From Actinomycetospora straminea (GTDB taxonomy: Bacteria; Actinomycetota; Actinomycetes; Mycobacteriales; Pseudonocardiaceae), in the NCBI RefSeq assembly GCF_028737255.1, contig NZ_JAQZAN010000004.1, forward strand, positions 248,001 through 312,000: DNA of 64,000 nucleotides, written 5' to 3'. The translations under genes and the position numbers were made by a program. How positions within the stretch are numbered: the first letter of the stretch is position 1; the number at the start of each line of letters is the position of its first letter. Under the pieces are notes generated by a model. That model had not been told where the DNA came from and did no database searches. It saw nothing but the letters and a program-made list of their open reading frames with translations. Below, in pieces: positions 23,955 through 32,342 of this stretch.

Positions 23955-25394
23955 ATGGCGGAACAGGTCGGTTCGACCCCGGCGACGGGCACCGGGAGCA
24001 GCGACTACCTCGCCGCCCGCCAGCTGCGGGCGGGCTCGGCGAGCTGGGTGCTGCTGGCCGGGCTCGGCGTCGCATACGTGATCTCCGGCGACTACGCCGG
24101 CTGGCACTTCGGGCTCGCCCAGGGCGGGTGGGGCGGCCTCGCGGTCGCCGCGGTGCTCATGGCCCTGATGTACACGTGCATGGTGCTGGGCCTCGCCGAG
24201 ATGTCCTCGGCGCTCCCGGCGGCCGGCGGCGGCTACACCTTCGCCCGCGTCGCCATGGGGCCCTGGGGCGGCTTCGCCACGGGCGCGGCGATCCTCCTCG
24301 AGTACGCCGTCGCCCCCGCGGCGATCGCGACCTTCATCGGCGGCTACGTCGAGTCGCTCGGCCTGTTCGGGATCACCGACGGCTGGTGGGTCTACCTCGC
24401 CTGCTACGTGATCTTCGTCGGCGTGCACCTGCTCGGCGTCGGCGAGGCGCTCAAGGCCTGCTTCGTCATCGCCGCGATCGCGCTGGTCGGTCTGGTGCTC
24501 TTCGCGGTCGGCGGCGTCCTGTCGTTCGACGCCGCCAACCTGTTCGACATCCCGGTCACCGACGCGGCCGGCGCGTCGCCGTTCCTGCCGTTCGGCCTGG
24601 TCGGGGTGTGGGCGAGCTTCCCGTTCGCGATCTGGTTCTTCCTCGCCGTCGAGGGCGTCCCGCTCGCGGCGGAGGAGGCCCGCGACCCCGTGCGGGCGGT
24701 GCCGCGCGGGATCATCGTCGCGATGGCCGTGCTCGTGGTCGCGGCGGCCGCGGTGCTGCTGCTCGCACCCGGCGCCCAGGGGTCGCAGGCGCTGTCCGAG
24801 AGCGAGAACCCGCTGGTCAGCGCCCTGGAGACCGGCCTCGGCGGGCCGTCGTGGCTCTCGACCACCGTCAACTACATCGGCCTGCTCGGGCTCGTCGCGA
24901 GCTTCTTCTCGATCATCTACGCGTACTCGCGGCAGACGTTCGCGCTCTCCCGCGCCGGCTACCTGCCCCGCGTGCTGTCCAAGACGAACGCCCGCAAGGC
25001 CCCGACGCTGGCGCTGGTCATCCCGGCGCTCATCGGCTTCGTCCTCGCCGCCACCGGCAACGGCGACATCCTCATCAACCTCGCGGTGTTCGGGGCGACG
25101 CTGTCGTACGTGCTGGTGATGGTCGCCCACCAGGTCCTGCGCGCCCGCCACCCCGACCTGCCCCGGCCCTACCGGACCCCGGGCGGGCGGGTCACCACCG
25201 GCATCGCGCTCGTGCTCGCCCTCGCCGCGGTGGTGGCGACGTTCCTCGTCGACGTCGTCGCCGCCCTCTGCGCGCTGGGCGCGTTCGCCGTCCTCATGGC
25301 CTACTTCGGGCTGTACTCGCGTCACCACCTGGTCGCGGCCGCGCCCGACGAGGAGTTCGCGGCGCTGGCGAAGGCGGAGGAGGAGCTGGAATGA
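23955..25394 (+). CDS. ethanolamine permease, APC superfamily
   Basis: A 479-residue amino-acid/amine transporter with about 12 membrane segments. It has GVAYVISGDYAGWHFGLAQGG near the N-terminus, AEMSSALPAAGGGYTFARVAMGPW in helix 3, and FFLAVEGVPLAAEEARDPVRAVPRG, all characteristic of ethanolamine permeases. ATG 23955 is preceded by a purine-rich AGGGGAAGGGGA site. The stop overlaps the eutB start (ATGA), so uptake and breakdown of ethanolamine are one operon. Confidence 0.9.
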   Translation: MAEQVGSTPATGTGSSDYLAARQLRAGSASWVLLAGLGVAYVISGDYAGWHFGLAQGGWGGLAVAAVLMALMYTCMVLGLAEMSSALPAAGGGYTFARVAMGPWGGFATGAAILLEYAVAPAAIATFIGGYVESLGLFGITDGWWVYLACYVIFVGVHLLGVGEALKACFVIAAIALVGLVLFAVGGVLSFDAANLFDIPVTDAAGASPFLPFGLVGVWASFPFAIWFFLAVEGVPLAAEEARDPVRAVPRGIIVAMAVLVVAAAAVLLLAPGAQGSQALSESENPLVSALETGLGGPSWLSTTVNYIGLLGLVASFFSIIYAYSRQTFALSRAGYLPRVLSKTNARKAPTLALVIPALIGFVLAATGNGDILINLAVFGATLSYVLVMVAHQVLRARHPDLPRPYRTPGGRVTTGIALVLALAAVVATFLVDVVAALCALGAFAVLMAYFGLYSRHHLVAAAPDEEFAALAKAEEELE

Positions 25395-26764
25395 GCTGGT
25401 CCACCACCCTCGGCGGGCACTCCTACTCCTTCGCCGACCTGCGCGACCTCCTCGCCAAGGCCACCCCGCTGCGCTCGGGCGACGTGCTCGCCGGGGTGGC
25501 CGCGGAGTCCGCCGCCGAGCGCGTCGCGGCCCAGACCGTGCTCGCCGACGTGCCGCTCGCGCACTTCCTCGACGAGGCCGTCGTGCCCTACGAGGACGAC
25601 GACGTCACCCGGTTGATCATCGACTCGCACGACGCCGAGGCCTTCGCCCCGGTGCGCTCGCTGACCGTCGGCGGGTTCCGGGACTGGCTGCTCTCGTGGG
25701 AGGCCGACACCGCGGCGCTCACCGCGCTGGCCCCCGGTCTCACGCCGGAGATGGTGGCGGCGACGAGCAAGCTCATGCGGGTCGGCGACCTCGTCGCCGT
25801 CGCCCGCAAGACCCGCGTGGTCACGGGCCTGCGGACCACGATCGGGCTGGAGGGGCGGCTCGCGACGCGGCTGCAGCCCAACCACCCGACCGACGACGCC
25901 GTCGGCATCACCGCCTCGCTCGTCGACGGGCTGCTGCACGGCGCCGGGGACGCGGTCGTCGGCATCAACCCGGCCACCGACCGCCCGTCGACCGTGCTCG
26001 CGCTGCTCGAGCTCGTCGACGACGCCCGCCGGCGCCTCGACGCCCCCATCCAGTCGTGCGTGCTCACCCACGTCACGACGACGCTCGAGCTGCTCGAGCA
26101 GGGGGCGCCGGTGGACCTGGTGTTCCAGTCGGTGGCCGGCACGCAGGCCGCCAACCGGGGCTTCGGGGTCACGCTCGACCAGCTGCGCGAGGCGCGGGAG
26201 GGCGCGCTCGCGCTGGGCCGGGGCACCGTGGGCTCGAACGTGACCTACTTCGAGACGGGCCAGGGTTCAGCGCTCTCGGCGGACGCGCACCACGGGGTCG
26301 ACGAGCAGACCCTCGAGGCCCGCGCCTACGCGGTGTGCCGAGCGTTCGACCCGTTGCTGGTCAACACGGTCGTCGGGTTCATCGGGCCGGAGTACCTCTA
26401 CGACGGCAAGCAGATCCTGCGCGCCGGCCTGGAGGACCACCTCTGCGGCAAGCTGCTCGGCGTCCCGATGGGCGTCGACGTCTGCTACACCAACCACGCC
26501 GAGGCCGACGCCGACGACACCGACACGCTGCTGCTGACGCTCGGGGCGGCGGGGTGCGGGTTCGTCATCACCGTGCCGGGTGGCGACGACATCATGCTCA
26601 ACTACCAGTCGCTGTCGTTCCAGGACGTGCTGCAGGTCCGGCAGACGCTCGGCCTGCGCCCGGCGCCGGAGTTCGAGGCGTGGCTGGCGTCGGTGGGGCT
26701 GCTCGACGACCGTGGCCGCGTGCCGCAGCTCGTGCCCGAGCCGATCCGGGCGTTGATGGCGTGA
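25391..26764 (+). CDS. eutB: ethanolamine ammonia-lyase large subunit
   Basis: EutB forms the TIM-barrel active site of the adenosylcobalamin-dependent enzyme that splits ethanolamine into acetaldehyde and ammonia. The protein has 457 residues, the family length, with GLEGRLATRLQPNHPTDD, FQSVAGTQAANRGFGV, NVTYFETGQGSALSA, CYTNHAEADADD and VPGGDDIMLNYQSLSFQD conserved. It overlaps its neighbours by four bases on each side (permease ATGA, eutC GTGA). Confidence 0.96.
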   Translation: MSWSTTLGGHSYSFADLRDLLAKATPLRSGDVLAGVAAESAAERVAAQTVLADVPLAHFLDEAVVPYEDDDVTRLIIDSHDAEAFAPVRSLTVGGFRDWLLSWEADTAALTALAPGLTPEMVAATSKLMRVGDLVAVARKTRVVTGLRTTIGLEGRLATRLQPNHPTDDAVGITASLVDGLLHGAGDAVVGINPATDRPSTVLALLELVDDARRRLDAPIQSCVLTHVTTTLELLEQGAPVDLVFQSVAGTQAANRGFGVTLDQLREAREGALALGRGTVGSNVTYFETGQGSALSADAHHGVDEQTLEARAYAVCRAFDPLLVNTVVGFIGPEYLYDGKQILRAGLEDHLCGKLLGVPMGVDVCYTNHAEADADDTDTLLLTLGAAGCGFVITVPGGDDIMLNYQSLSFQDVLQVRQTLGLRPAPEFEAWLASVGLLDDRGRVPQLVPEPIRALMA

Positions 26765-27489
26765 GCGGTCCCGATCCGTGGGAGACGTTGCGCGCCGCGA
26801 CCCGGGCGCGCGTCGGGCTCGGCCGCGCGGGCGACGGGCTGTCGACCGCCGAGAACCTCCGCCTCGCCGCCGCCCACGCCCAGGCCCGCGACGCCGTGCA
26901 CACGGCGCTCGACGTCGACGCGGTCGTGGCGGCGCTGGGGGAGCGGGCCGGGCCGGTGGTGCGCTCGCAGGTGGCCGACCGCACCGAGTACCTGCAGCGT
27001 CCCGACCTGGGGCGGCGGTTGGCGCCTGATCACGGGCTGCAGGCCGATTCGTTCGACCTGGCCGTGGTGGTCGCCGACGGGCTCTCGGCGCGCGCGGTCG
27101 CCGACCACGCCGTCGCCGTCGTCGACGCCCTGCTGCCGCGCCTCGAGGGGTGGTCGGTGGCGCCGGTCGTCGTGGCGCTGCAGTCGCGCGTGGCGCTCGG
27201 GGACGAGATCGCCGCGGCGCTCGGGGCGCGGATGGTGCTCGTGCTCATCGGCGAGCGGCCCGGCATGTCGTCGCCCGACTCGCTGGGCGCGTACCTGACG
27301 TGGGAGCCCCGCGTCGGGCGCGTCGACTCCGAGCGCAACTGCGTGTCCAACATCCGCCCGCCCGACGGCCTGGGCTACGACGCGGCGGCCGAGGTGCTCG
27401 CGGCGCTCATGCACGAGGCCTTCCGCCGGCAGCTCACGGGCGTGGAGCTCAAGGACACCGGCGCGGCCCTGCCGCCGGCGGCGGGCTGA
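26761..27489 (+). CDS. eutC: ethanolamine ammonia-lyase small subunit
   Basis: EutC is the small subunit that completes the cobalamin-binding interface with EutB. The protein has 242 residues; TRARVGLGRAGDGLSTAENL, SQVADRTEYLQRPDLGRRL, VVVADGLSARAVADHA and the C-terminal IGERPGMSSPDSLGAYLTW plus SERNCVSNIRPPDGL are conserved blocks. GTG 26761 overlaps the eutB stop. No reactivase (EutA), aldehyde dehydrogenase or microcompartment shell gene follows; a palindromic repeat does. Confidence 0.95.
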   Translation: MSGPDPWETLRAATRARVGLGRAGDGLSTAENLRLAAAHAQARDAVHTALDVDAVVAALGERAGPVVRSQVADRTEYLQRPDLGRRLAPDHGLQADSFDLAVVVADGLSARAVADHAVAVVDALLPRLEGWSVAPVVVALQSRVALGDEIAAALGARMVLVLIGERPGMSSPDSLGAYLTWEPRVGRVDSERNCVSNIRPPDGLGYDAAAEVLAALMHEAFRRQLTGVELKDTGAALPPAAG

Positions 27490-27527
27490 GCGGGCTCGCT
27501 CGAGGTCGGGTGATCAGCAGGTCGAGT

Positions 27528-27588
27528 GATCAGCAGGCCGATAGGCACGTCGGCGGGCGTCGTCCGCGTGCCTTTCGGCCTGCTGATC
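27528..27588. repeat. palindromic repeat, copy 1 (hairpin)
   Basis: A 22-base left arm (27528-27549) beginning GATCAGCAGGCCG pairs with a right arm (27567-27588) ending CGGCCTGCTGATC with one mismatch, around a 17-base loop. A further half-site GATCAGCAG lies at 27512-27520. The arm ends match two copies 1.4 kb downstream. It may also terminate the eut operon. Confidence 0.8.
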
Positions 27589-27763
27589 TCGCGCGTGCGT
27601 GGGCCCGGCTCGGAGTTCCGGCCGCTGCGCGAGGTGCCTTCGGCTGATCTTGATACGCCATGCGGATGAATGAATTCGTCACTCCTCCGTGTCCGCTTCG
27701 TTACTCGGTGCGTGGTGGCCGACGGCGACCACGTCATCCACGGGGCGGAAGGACACCACACGC

Positions 27764-28801
27764 ATGGGTCTTCACAGGGCGAAACTCGGACGTCGGGGGA
27801 TGGTCGCACTCGCGGCCACCGGGGCCCTGATCGTCGGCGGCGGGGCCGCGGCGATGGTCGGCGCGGGCAATGCGGCACCGCTGCCGGAACTGCCCGGGGC
27901 GCCCTCCGTCCCGGGTGTCGGAACGACGTACGTGCTGCCGGACCTGGCGCCGTTCACGCGGACCGCCACGACCGGCACCTCGGAGGTGTCGGAGGAGTTC
28001 GGCGCCCCGATGGGCGGTGGTGAGGCCGCGCTCCGCCTGATCACGCCCGGCGGCAGCGACAAGGCCGCGATCCGGACGACCGAGGACGGGGGCACGCCCC
28101 TCTCGGCGTGGACGGGAGCGGCATACAGCGCTTTCCAGGGCGAGGCGGACGTCGACATCCAGTTCCCGAGCATGCAGCTCGTGGTCGACTTCGCTCCGGA
28201 CGACCCCGCCGTCGGCTTCTCGACGCTCACCTACGAGCCGGCGAACAACCCCGGCGATCCGACGACCGCCGGCGAGTGGCACCGCTACGCGGCCGGAGCA
28301 GGCCTGTGGTGCTCGACGCGGGCGATCCCGGAGGTCATCAGCGAGGAGCAGCGCAACTGCTCCTTCGGCGGAGCGAAGCCCCTGGCCGCGTACTTCACCG
28401 CGCACCCGACCATCCGCGTCGATGCGCTCGTGATCAACCAGGGCAGCGGCAACCCCGGGCTCGACGCCGCGGTCGACCTCGTGACGACGCCGACCACGAC
28501 CTACGACTTCGAGCTCACGGAGCCCGAGCTGCCCGAGGTCCCGGGCACCGACCCGTGCGAGGAGCCGACCGTCCCGGGCCTGCCGGGTGAGGGCGGCGAG
28601 AACGGGGGCAACGAGGGCCACGAGAACGGTGGCCAGGACGAGCCCAAGGGTCACGAGAACGGTCACAACGGCGGCCACGAGAACGGCGGCAACGAGCGCC
28701 ACGAGAACGGTGGCAAGGACGAGCCCGAGGGTCACGAGAACGGCGGCCACGACAACGGCGGCAACGAGGGCCACGAGCCGCCGCAGTGCTCGGGGTCGTG
28801 A
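27764..28801 (+). CDS. secreted protein with GHENGG repeat tail, function unknown
   Basis: I do not recognise this family. The 345-residue protein starts with a basic region (MGLHRAKLGRRG) and a hydrophobic segment ending AGNAAPLP, a plausible Sec signal peptide cleaved near residue 38. The central 230 residues contain three cysteines and no recognised domain. The last roughly 70 residues are low-complexity repeats of the GHENGGNE/GHENGGQDEP type, rich in His, Glu, Asn and Gly, possibly metal-binding or surface-exposed. It stands alone between palindromic repeats and has its own terminator. The upstream region (27640-27720) is AT-richer than usual here. Confidence 0.8.
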   Translation: MGLHRAKLGRRGMVALAATGALIVGGGAAAMVGAGNAAPLPELPGAPSVPGVGTTYVLPDLAPFTRTATTGTSEVSEEFGAPMGGGEAALRLITPGGSDKAAIRTTEDGGTPLSAWTGAAYSAFQGEADVDIQFPSMQLVVDFAPDDPAVGFSTLTYEPANNPGDPTTAGEWHRYAAGAGLWCSTRAIPEVISEEQRNCSFGGAKPLAAYFTAHPTIRVDALVINQGSGNPGLDAAVDLVTTPTTTYDFELTEPELPEVPGTDPCEEPTVPGLPGEGGENGGNEGHENGGQDEPKGHENGHNGGHENGGNERHENGGKDEPEGHENGGHDNGGNEGHEPPQCSGS

Positions 28802-28851
28802 TCAGGGAGTCTGATCCCGACTCGCCGTCGCGACCGCGTCAGTGACGCGGA

Positions 28852-28888
28852 GGACGCCCTCGCTGCTCCCGGAGCAGCGAGGGCGTCC
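28852..28888 (+). terminator. strong terminator hairpin after the secreted-protein gene
   Basis: GGACGCCCTCGCTGCT (28852-28867) and its exact complement (28873-28888) form a 16-bp stem with a 5-base loop, followed by TTCGTTC. It lies 51 bases after the stop codon. Confidence 0.85.
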
Positions 28889-28916
28889 TTCGTTCGCCGG
28901 CCGCCCGGGACGTGTG

Positions 28917-28980
28917 GAGATCAGCAGGACGCCAGGCACCTCGAGACGCCGCGCCGGGTGCGTCACGTCCTCGTGATCTC
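28917..28980. repeat. palindromic repeat, copy 2
   Basis: A 30-base left segment (28917-28946, containing GATCAGCAGGACG) is identical to that of copy 3. The right arm (28957-28980) is a degraded complement ending in GTGATCTC. It lies in the roughly 300-base gap before the repeat-protein gene, which holds no gene. Confidence 0.8.
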
Positions 28981-29019
28981 TACGGCTCAGCTCCTGATCC
29001 GAGCCGCGCGGTCCGCCTG

Positions 29020-29083
29020 GAGATCAGCAGGACGCCAGGCACCTCGAGAGGCTGCCCCCGGTGCCTCACGTCCTGCTGATCAC
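29020..29083. repeat. palindromic repeat, copy 3
   Basis: The left segment 29020-29049 repeats copy 2 exactly for 30 bases. The right arm (29060-29083) ends CGTCCTGCTGATC and pairs with the left arm over 22 bases with two mismatches. The copy-2 to copy-3 spacing is 103 bases. Confidence 0.8.
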
Positions 29084-29101
29084 CCGGCCGGGCGCGCGGT
29101 G

Positions 29102-30715
29102 CTACTCGCTCGACCGCTTGCGGCCCGGCAGCCGGTCGACGACCCGCCCGAGGCGCTCGGTCGTGCCCTGCAGCGGCGCGAGGGCGTCGGCGAGGACCCC
29201 GATCTGCTGGTCGAGGTTGTCGATGCGCCCGGCGAGGGTGCGCAGGTCCGGGCTGACCTTCTGCAGCTCGCCGGCGGCGGTGGTCAGCGAGGTGTCGAGG
29301 TGCTCGAGGCGCGGCGGCACGTCGGGGAACGTGGTGTCGGCGTGCCGGGCGAGGGTCTCGACGTGCCCGATCGCCCCGGTCAGCTTGCGGATCTCGTCCA
29401 CCGCGCCCGCCATCTGCCCCAGGGCGGGCGCGGCCTCGGCGAGGGCGTGGAGGTCGTCGACGGCCGCGGTGAGCGCGTGGAGGTCGTCGACCGCGCCGGC
29501 CAGCGACGACAGCGTCGGGACCGCCTCGGCCAGGCGCGCGATCGTCGGGACGGCGTCCGCGAGTGCGGCCACGGTGGGGACGGCGTCGGCGAGCCGCCCG
29601 ACCGACGGCACCCCGTGCGCGATCTGCGCGACCGAGCCGGTGGCGCCGGCGAGCGTGCGCAGGTCGCCCGTGGCGCCGGCCAGCGTGCCGAGGTCGTCGA
29701 CCGCCCCGGCGATCTGCTGCAGGGTCGGGACGGCGCCCGCGAGGTCGGCGAGGTGGGGCACGGCGGCGCCGAGCTCCTGGAGGGCCGGCGCCACCTCCGC
29801 GAGGCGGTCGAGCACCGGCGCGGCCTCGCCCAGCTGCTGCAGCGCCGGCACGGCCGAGGCCAGCGCCGCGATGTCCCCGCGCGCCTCGCCGATCTGCTGC
29901 AGAGCTGGCACGGCGAACGCGAGCGCGGCGATGTCCCCGCGGGCGTCGCCGATCTGCTGCAGCGCCGGCACGGCGGAGGCGAGGGTCGCGATGTCCCCGC
30001 GCGCGTCCCCGATCTGCTGCAGCGCCGGCACCGCGGAGGCGAGGGTCGCGATGTCCCCGCGCGCCTCGCCGATCTCCTGCAGCGCCGGCACCGCGGAGGC
30101 CAGGGCGGCGATGTCCCCGCGCGCCTCGCCGATCTGCTGGAGCGCCGGCACGGCCTCGGTCAGCGCGTGGATGTCGGGCGCGGCACCGGCGATCGCCTGC
30201 AGCGCCGGGGCGGCCTCGGCGAGGGCGTGCAGATCGTCGGTGGCCTGGCCCAGGCGGGTGAGCGCTGGCGCGGCGTCGGCGAGCCGGTCCAGCGACGGGA
30301 CCGCGCTCGCGATCCGCTCGAGGGTCGGCACGGCGCGGGCGATCGCGTGCAGGTCGTCGACGGCGCCGGCGAGCCGGTCGAGGGCGTCGGTGGCGTAGGA
30401 CAGCCGGGTGAGGTCGGGGGCGAGCTCGTCGAGGGTGCTGCGCAGGCCCGACGCGACGGGCAGGAGCTGCTCGAGCATCGACACCAGCCGCGGCACGGCG
30501 CGCAGGGCGTCGGCGACGAGCGGGCTGAGGTCGGCGGTGGTCCGGGCGCCGGAGGTGGCGATGTCGGCGATGCCGCGCACGATCGCCGGCCCGTGCAGCG
30601 TCAGCTCGACGGCCGTGCGGGTGGAGGCCACGACGAGGGCGCGGGCCGTGTCGAGGATGCCGCTGGGGGCGGACTCGACGGCGCGCGGCAGTGCCCGGGG
30701 CGCGGGACGGGTCAT
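29102..30715 (-). CDS. repeat protein of about twenty 17–20-residue helical repeats, function unknown
   Basis: I do not recognise the family. The 537-residue protein is almost wholly repetitive from about residue 100 to 480. The central six units are near-identical 20-mers of the form AVPALQQIGEARGDIAALAS; flanking units are shorter and degenerate (AVPTLERIA, AVDDLHALA, AAPALGQMA). Every unit carries Ala/Leu/Ile at helical spacing, so a long helical rod or coiled coil is likely. There is no signal peptide or membrane segment; the C-terminus is basic (GRKRSSE). Its ATG overlaps the stop of the YibE/F membrane protein (ATGA), so the two are co-expressed. Confidence 0.75.
   Translation of the reverse strand: MTRPAPRALPRAVESAPSGILDTARALVVASTRTAVELTLHGPAIVRGIADIATSGARTTADLSPLVADALRAVPRLVSMLEQLLPVASGLRSTLDELAPDLTRLSYATDALDRLAGAVDDLHAIARAVPTLERIASAVPSLDRLADAAPALTRLGQATDDLHALAEAAPALQAIAGAAPDIHALTEAVPALQQIGEARGDIAALASAVPALQEIGEARGDIATLASAVPALQQIGDARGDIATLASAVPALQQIGDARGDIAALAFAVPALQQIGEARGDIAALASAVPALQQLGEAAPVLDRLAEVAPALQELGAAVPHLADLAGAVPTLQQIAGAVDDLGTLAGATGDLRTLAGATGSVAQIAHGVPSVGRLADAVPTVAALADAVPTIARLAEAVPTLSSLAGAVDDLHALTAAVDDLHALAEAAPALGQMAGAVDEIRKLTGAIGHVETLARHADTTFPDVPPRLEHLDTSLTTAAGELQKVSPDLRTLAGRIDNLDQQIGVLADALAPLQGTTERLGRVVDRLPGRKRSSE
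29830..30160 (-). repeat. 60-base tandem repeat inside the repeat-protein gene
   Basis: Five to six copies follow each other with an exact 60-base period. Most neighbours differ at only a few positions, for example in the blocks starting near 29941 and 30001. The DNA is conserved beyond what the protein needs, which indicates recent duplication or gene conversion. Confidence 0.9.
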
Positions 30716-32256
30716 GCGGGCTCACTCCGGGGGCTGGTGCCGGCGCTCGTGCCGGAGCTGACGGCGCGGACGACGACGGCGGCGAGGACCGTGGTGACCG
30801 GGACCGACGCCACCAGCCCGATGCTGCCGACCAGGGTGCGCACGACCTCCTGCGCGACGTCCTCCGCCGTCAGCAGGTCACCCGGACCCCGCCCCGCCAG
30901 CGCGAACAGCAGCAGCAGGGGCAGCGCCGCCCCGGCGTAGGCGAGCACCAGCGTGTTCACCGCGGAGGCGACGTGGTCCCGACCGACACGCATGGCGGAA
31001 CCATAGAGGTCATTCAGCCGAGCGGCCGGGTCTGCGCGGTGCAGCTCCCAGACGGCGCTGGTCTGGGTGACGGTCACGTCGTCGAGCACCCCCAGCGCGC
31101 CGATGATCACACCGGCGAGCAGGAGGCCGCGCAGGTCGAGGCCGGGTCCGAGCACGCCGGCGAGCTCCGAGGCCTCCTCGCCGAGACCGGTCAGGCGGGA
31201 CAGGGCGGCGAAGAGCACCGCGAGGACGCCGATCAGCCCGAGGCTCGCCAGCGTCCCCAGCGCGGCCGTCGCGGTGCGCGCCGAGACGCCGTGGGTCAGC
31301 GGCAGCACGACGCCGACGATGAGCCCCGACGCCGTGAGCGCGACCGGGACCGGCGACGACCCCGTGGCCAGCGCCGGGAGCACGAAGAGCCCGATCACCC
31401 CGAGCGTCACCCCGAGCGCCACGAGCGCCGCGAGCCCCTGCCAGCGCCCCAGGAGGAGGACCGCCAGCGCGAAGGCGGCGCCGAGCACGAGCAGCGGCGA
31501 GCCGCGCTGGAAGTCGACGATCGTGTAGGTCAGCGGGTCGGTCGGGTCGCCGCCGGCCCAGCCGAGGACGACCGGGTCGCCGACCGCGAACCGCGGCGAG
31601 CCCGGCGTCGCCGGGACGAGGGTGAGGATCGTGGTGCCGGGCGCGGGGCCGTCGGCCAGGCGCACCGTGACGGCGACACAGCCCTCGCCGGGCGCGGGGG
31701 AGGGCAGGTTGGGGTCGGTGCAGTCGGACTCGCCGGACGCGCGCAGGACCTCGCCGTCGACGGGGGTCTGGGAGCCGAGGCCCGGCGCACCCTGCCCGCT
31801 CGCCGCGCGCTGGGCGACCGCGGCGTACTCACCCGGCGAGGGCGCGAGCGTCACCAGCCCGACGAGGACCGCCAGCGCGCAGGGGACGAGCAGCGCGGCG
31901 AGCAGGACGCGGACCCGCCGCGCCGAGGCCCCCTCGAGCCCCCCGCCCTCGTGCCCGTGCCCGTGGCATTGCCCCGCGCTCTCGACCGGACGCCGCCGCC
32001 CCGACCGCCCCGACTGCCCCGACTGCCCCGACCGGGACGTCGCCCGGGGTGTGCCAGCCTGGCGTCCACGCTGGCGCTGGATGCCAGGATCTCCCCCATC
32101 TCGCGCCCCGTCGGCCCGTCGTCCGCGGGGTGCCGCGTCGACTGTGCCCACCGTTTCCTCGTCCTGGATGCGGATCGGGCCGGTGGGGGCGTCGTCCCCG
32201 TCGACCGTCGCCGAAGCCGCGCGCGAGCGGCGCGCCGGTGGCCGGGGGGAGGTCAC
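30712..32256 (-). CDS. YibE/F family membrane protein
   Basis: A 514-residue membrane protein. The first 100 residues are basic, Gly/Ser/Arg-rich and probably cytoplasmic, followed by a membrane segment (LLAALLVPCALAVLVGLVTL), an extracytoplasmic domain of about 110 residues with two cysteines, and then seven or eight membrane segments. ALGVLDDVTVTQTSAVWEL and GRDHVASAVNTLVLAYAGAALPLLLLF are the conserved YibE/F motifs. The role of the family is unknown. The GTG start at 32256 gives the full N-terminal region. It is translationally coupled to the repeat-protein gene downstream. Confidence 0.88.
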   Translation of the reverse strand: MTSPRPPARRSRAASATVDGDDAPTGPIRIQDEETVGTVDAAPRGRRADGARDGGDPGIQRQRGRQAGTPRATSRSGQSGQSGRSGRRRPVESAGQCHGHGHEGGGLEGASARRVRVLLAALLVPCALAVLVGLVTLAPSPGEYAAVAQRAASGQGAPGLGSQTPVDGEVLRASGESDCTDPNLPSPAPGEGCVAVTVRLADGPAPGTTILTLVPATPGSPRFAVGDPVVLGWAGGDPTDPLTYTIVDFQRGSPLLVLGAAFALAVLLLGRWQGLAALVALGVTLGVIGLFVLPALATGSSPVPVALTASGLIVGVVLPLTHGVSARTATAALGTLASLGLIGVLAVLFAALSRLTGLGEEASELAGVLGPGLDLRGLLLAGVIIGALGVLDDVTVTQTSAVWELHRADPAARLNDLYGSAMRVGRDHVASAVNTLVLAYAGAALPLLLLFALAGRGPGDLLTAEDVAQEVVRTLVGSIGLVASVPVTTVLAAVVVRAVSSGTSAGTSPRSEPA

Positions 32257-32342
32257 TGCGCCATCATCGCCGGGCCCGCGGCGCTGTCCGAGATGGGGGC
32301 TTTCCTGACGATGAGTGCCGGCGTGGACGCCAGGCCGGCACC

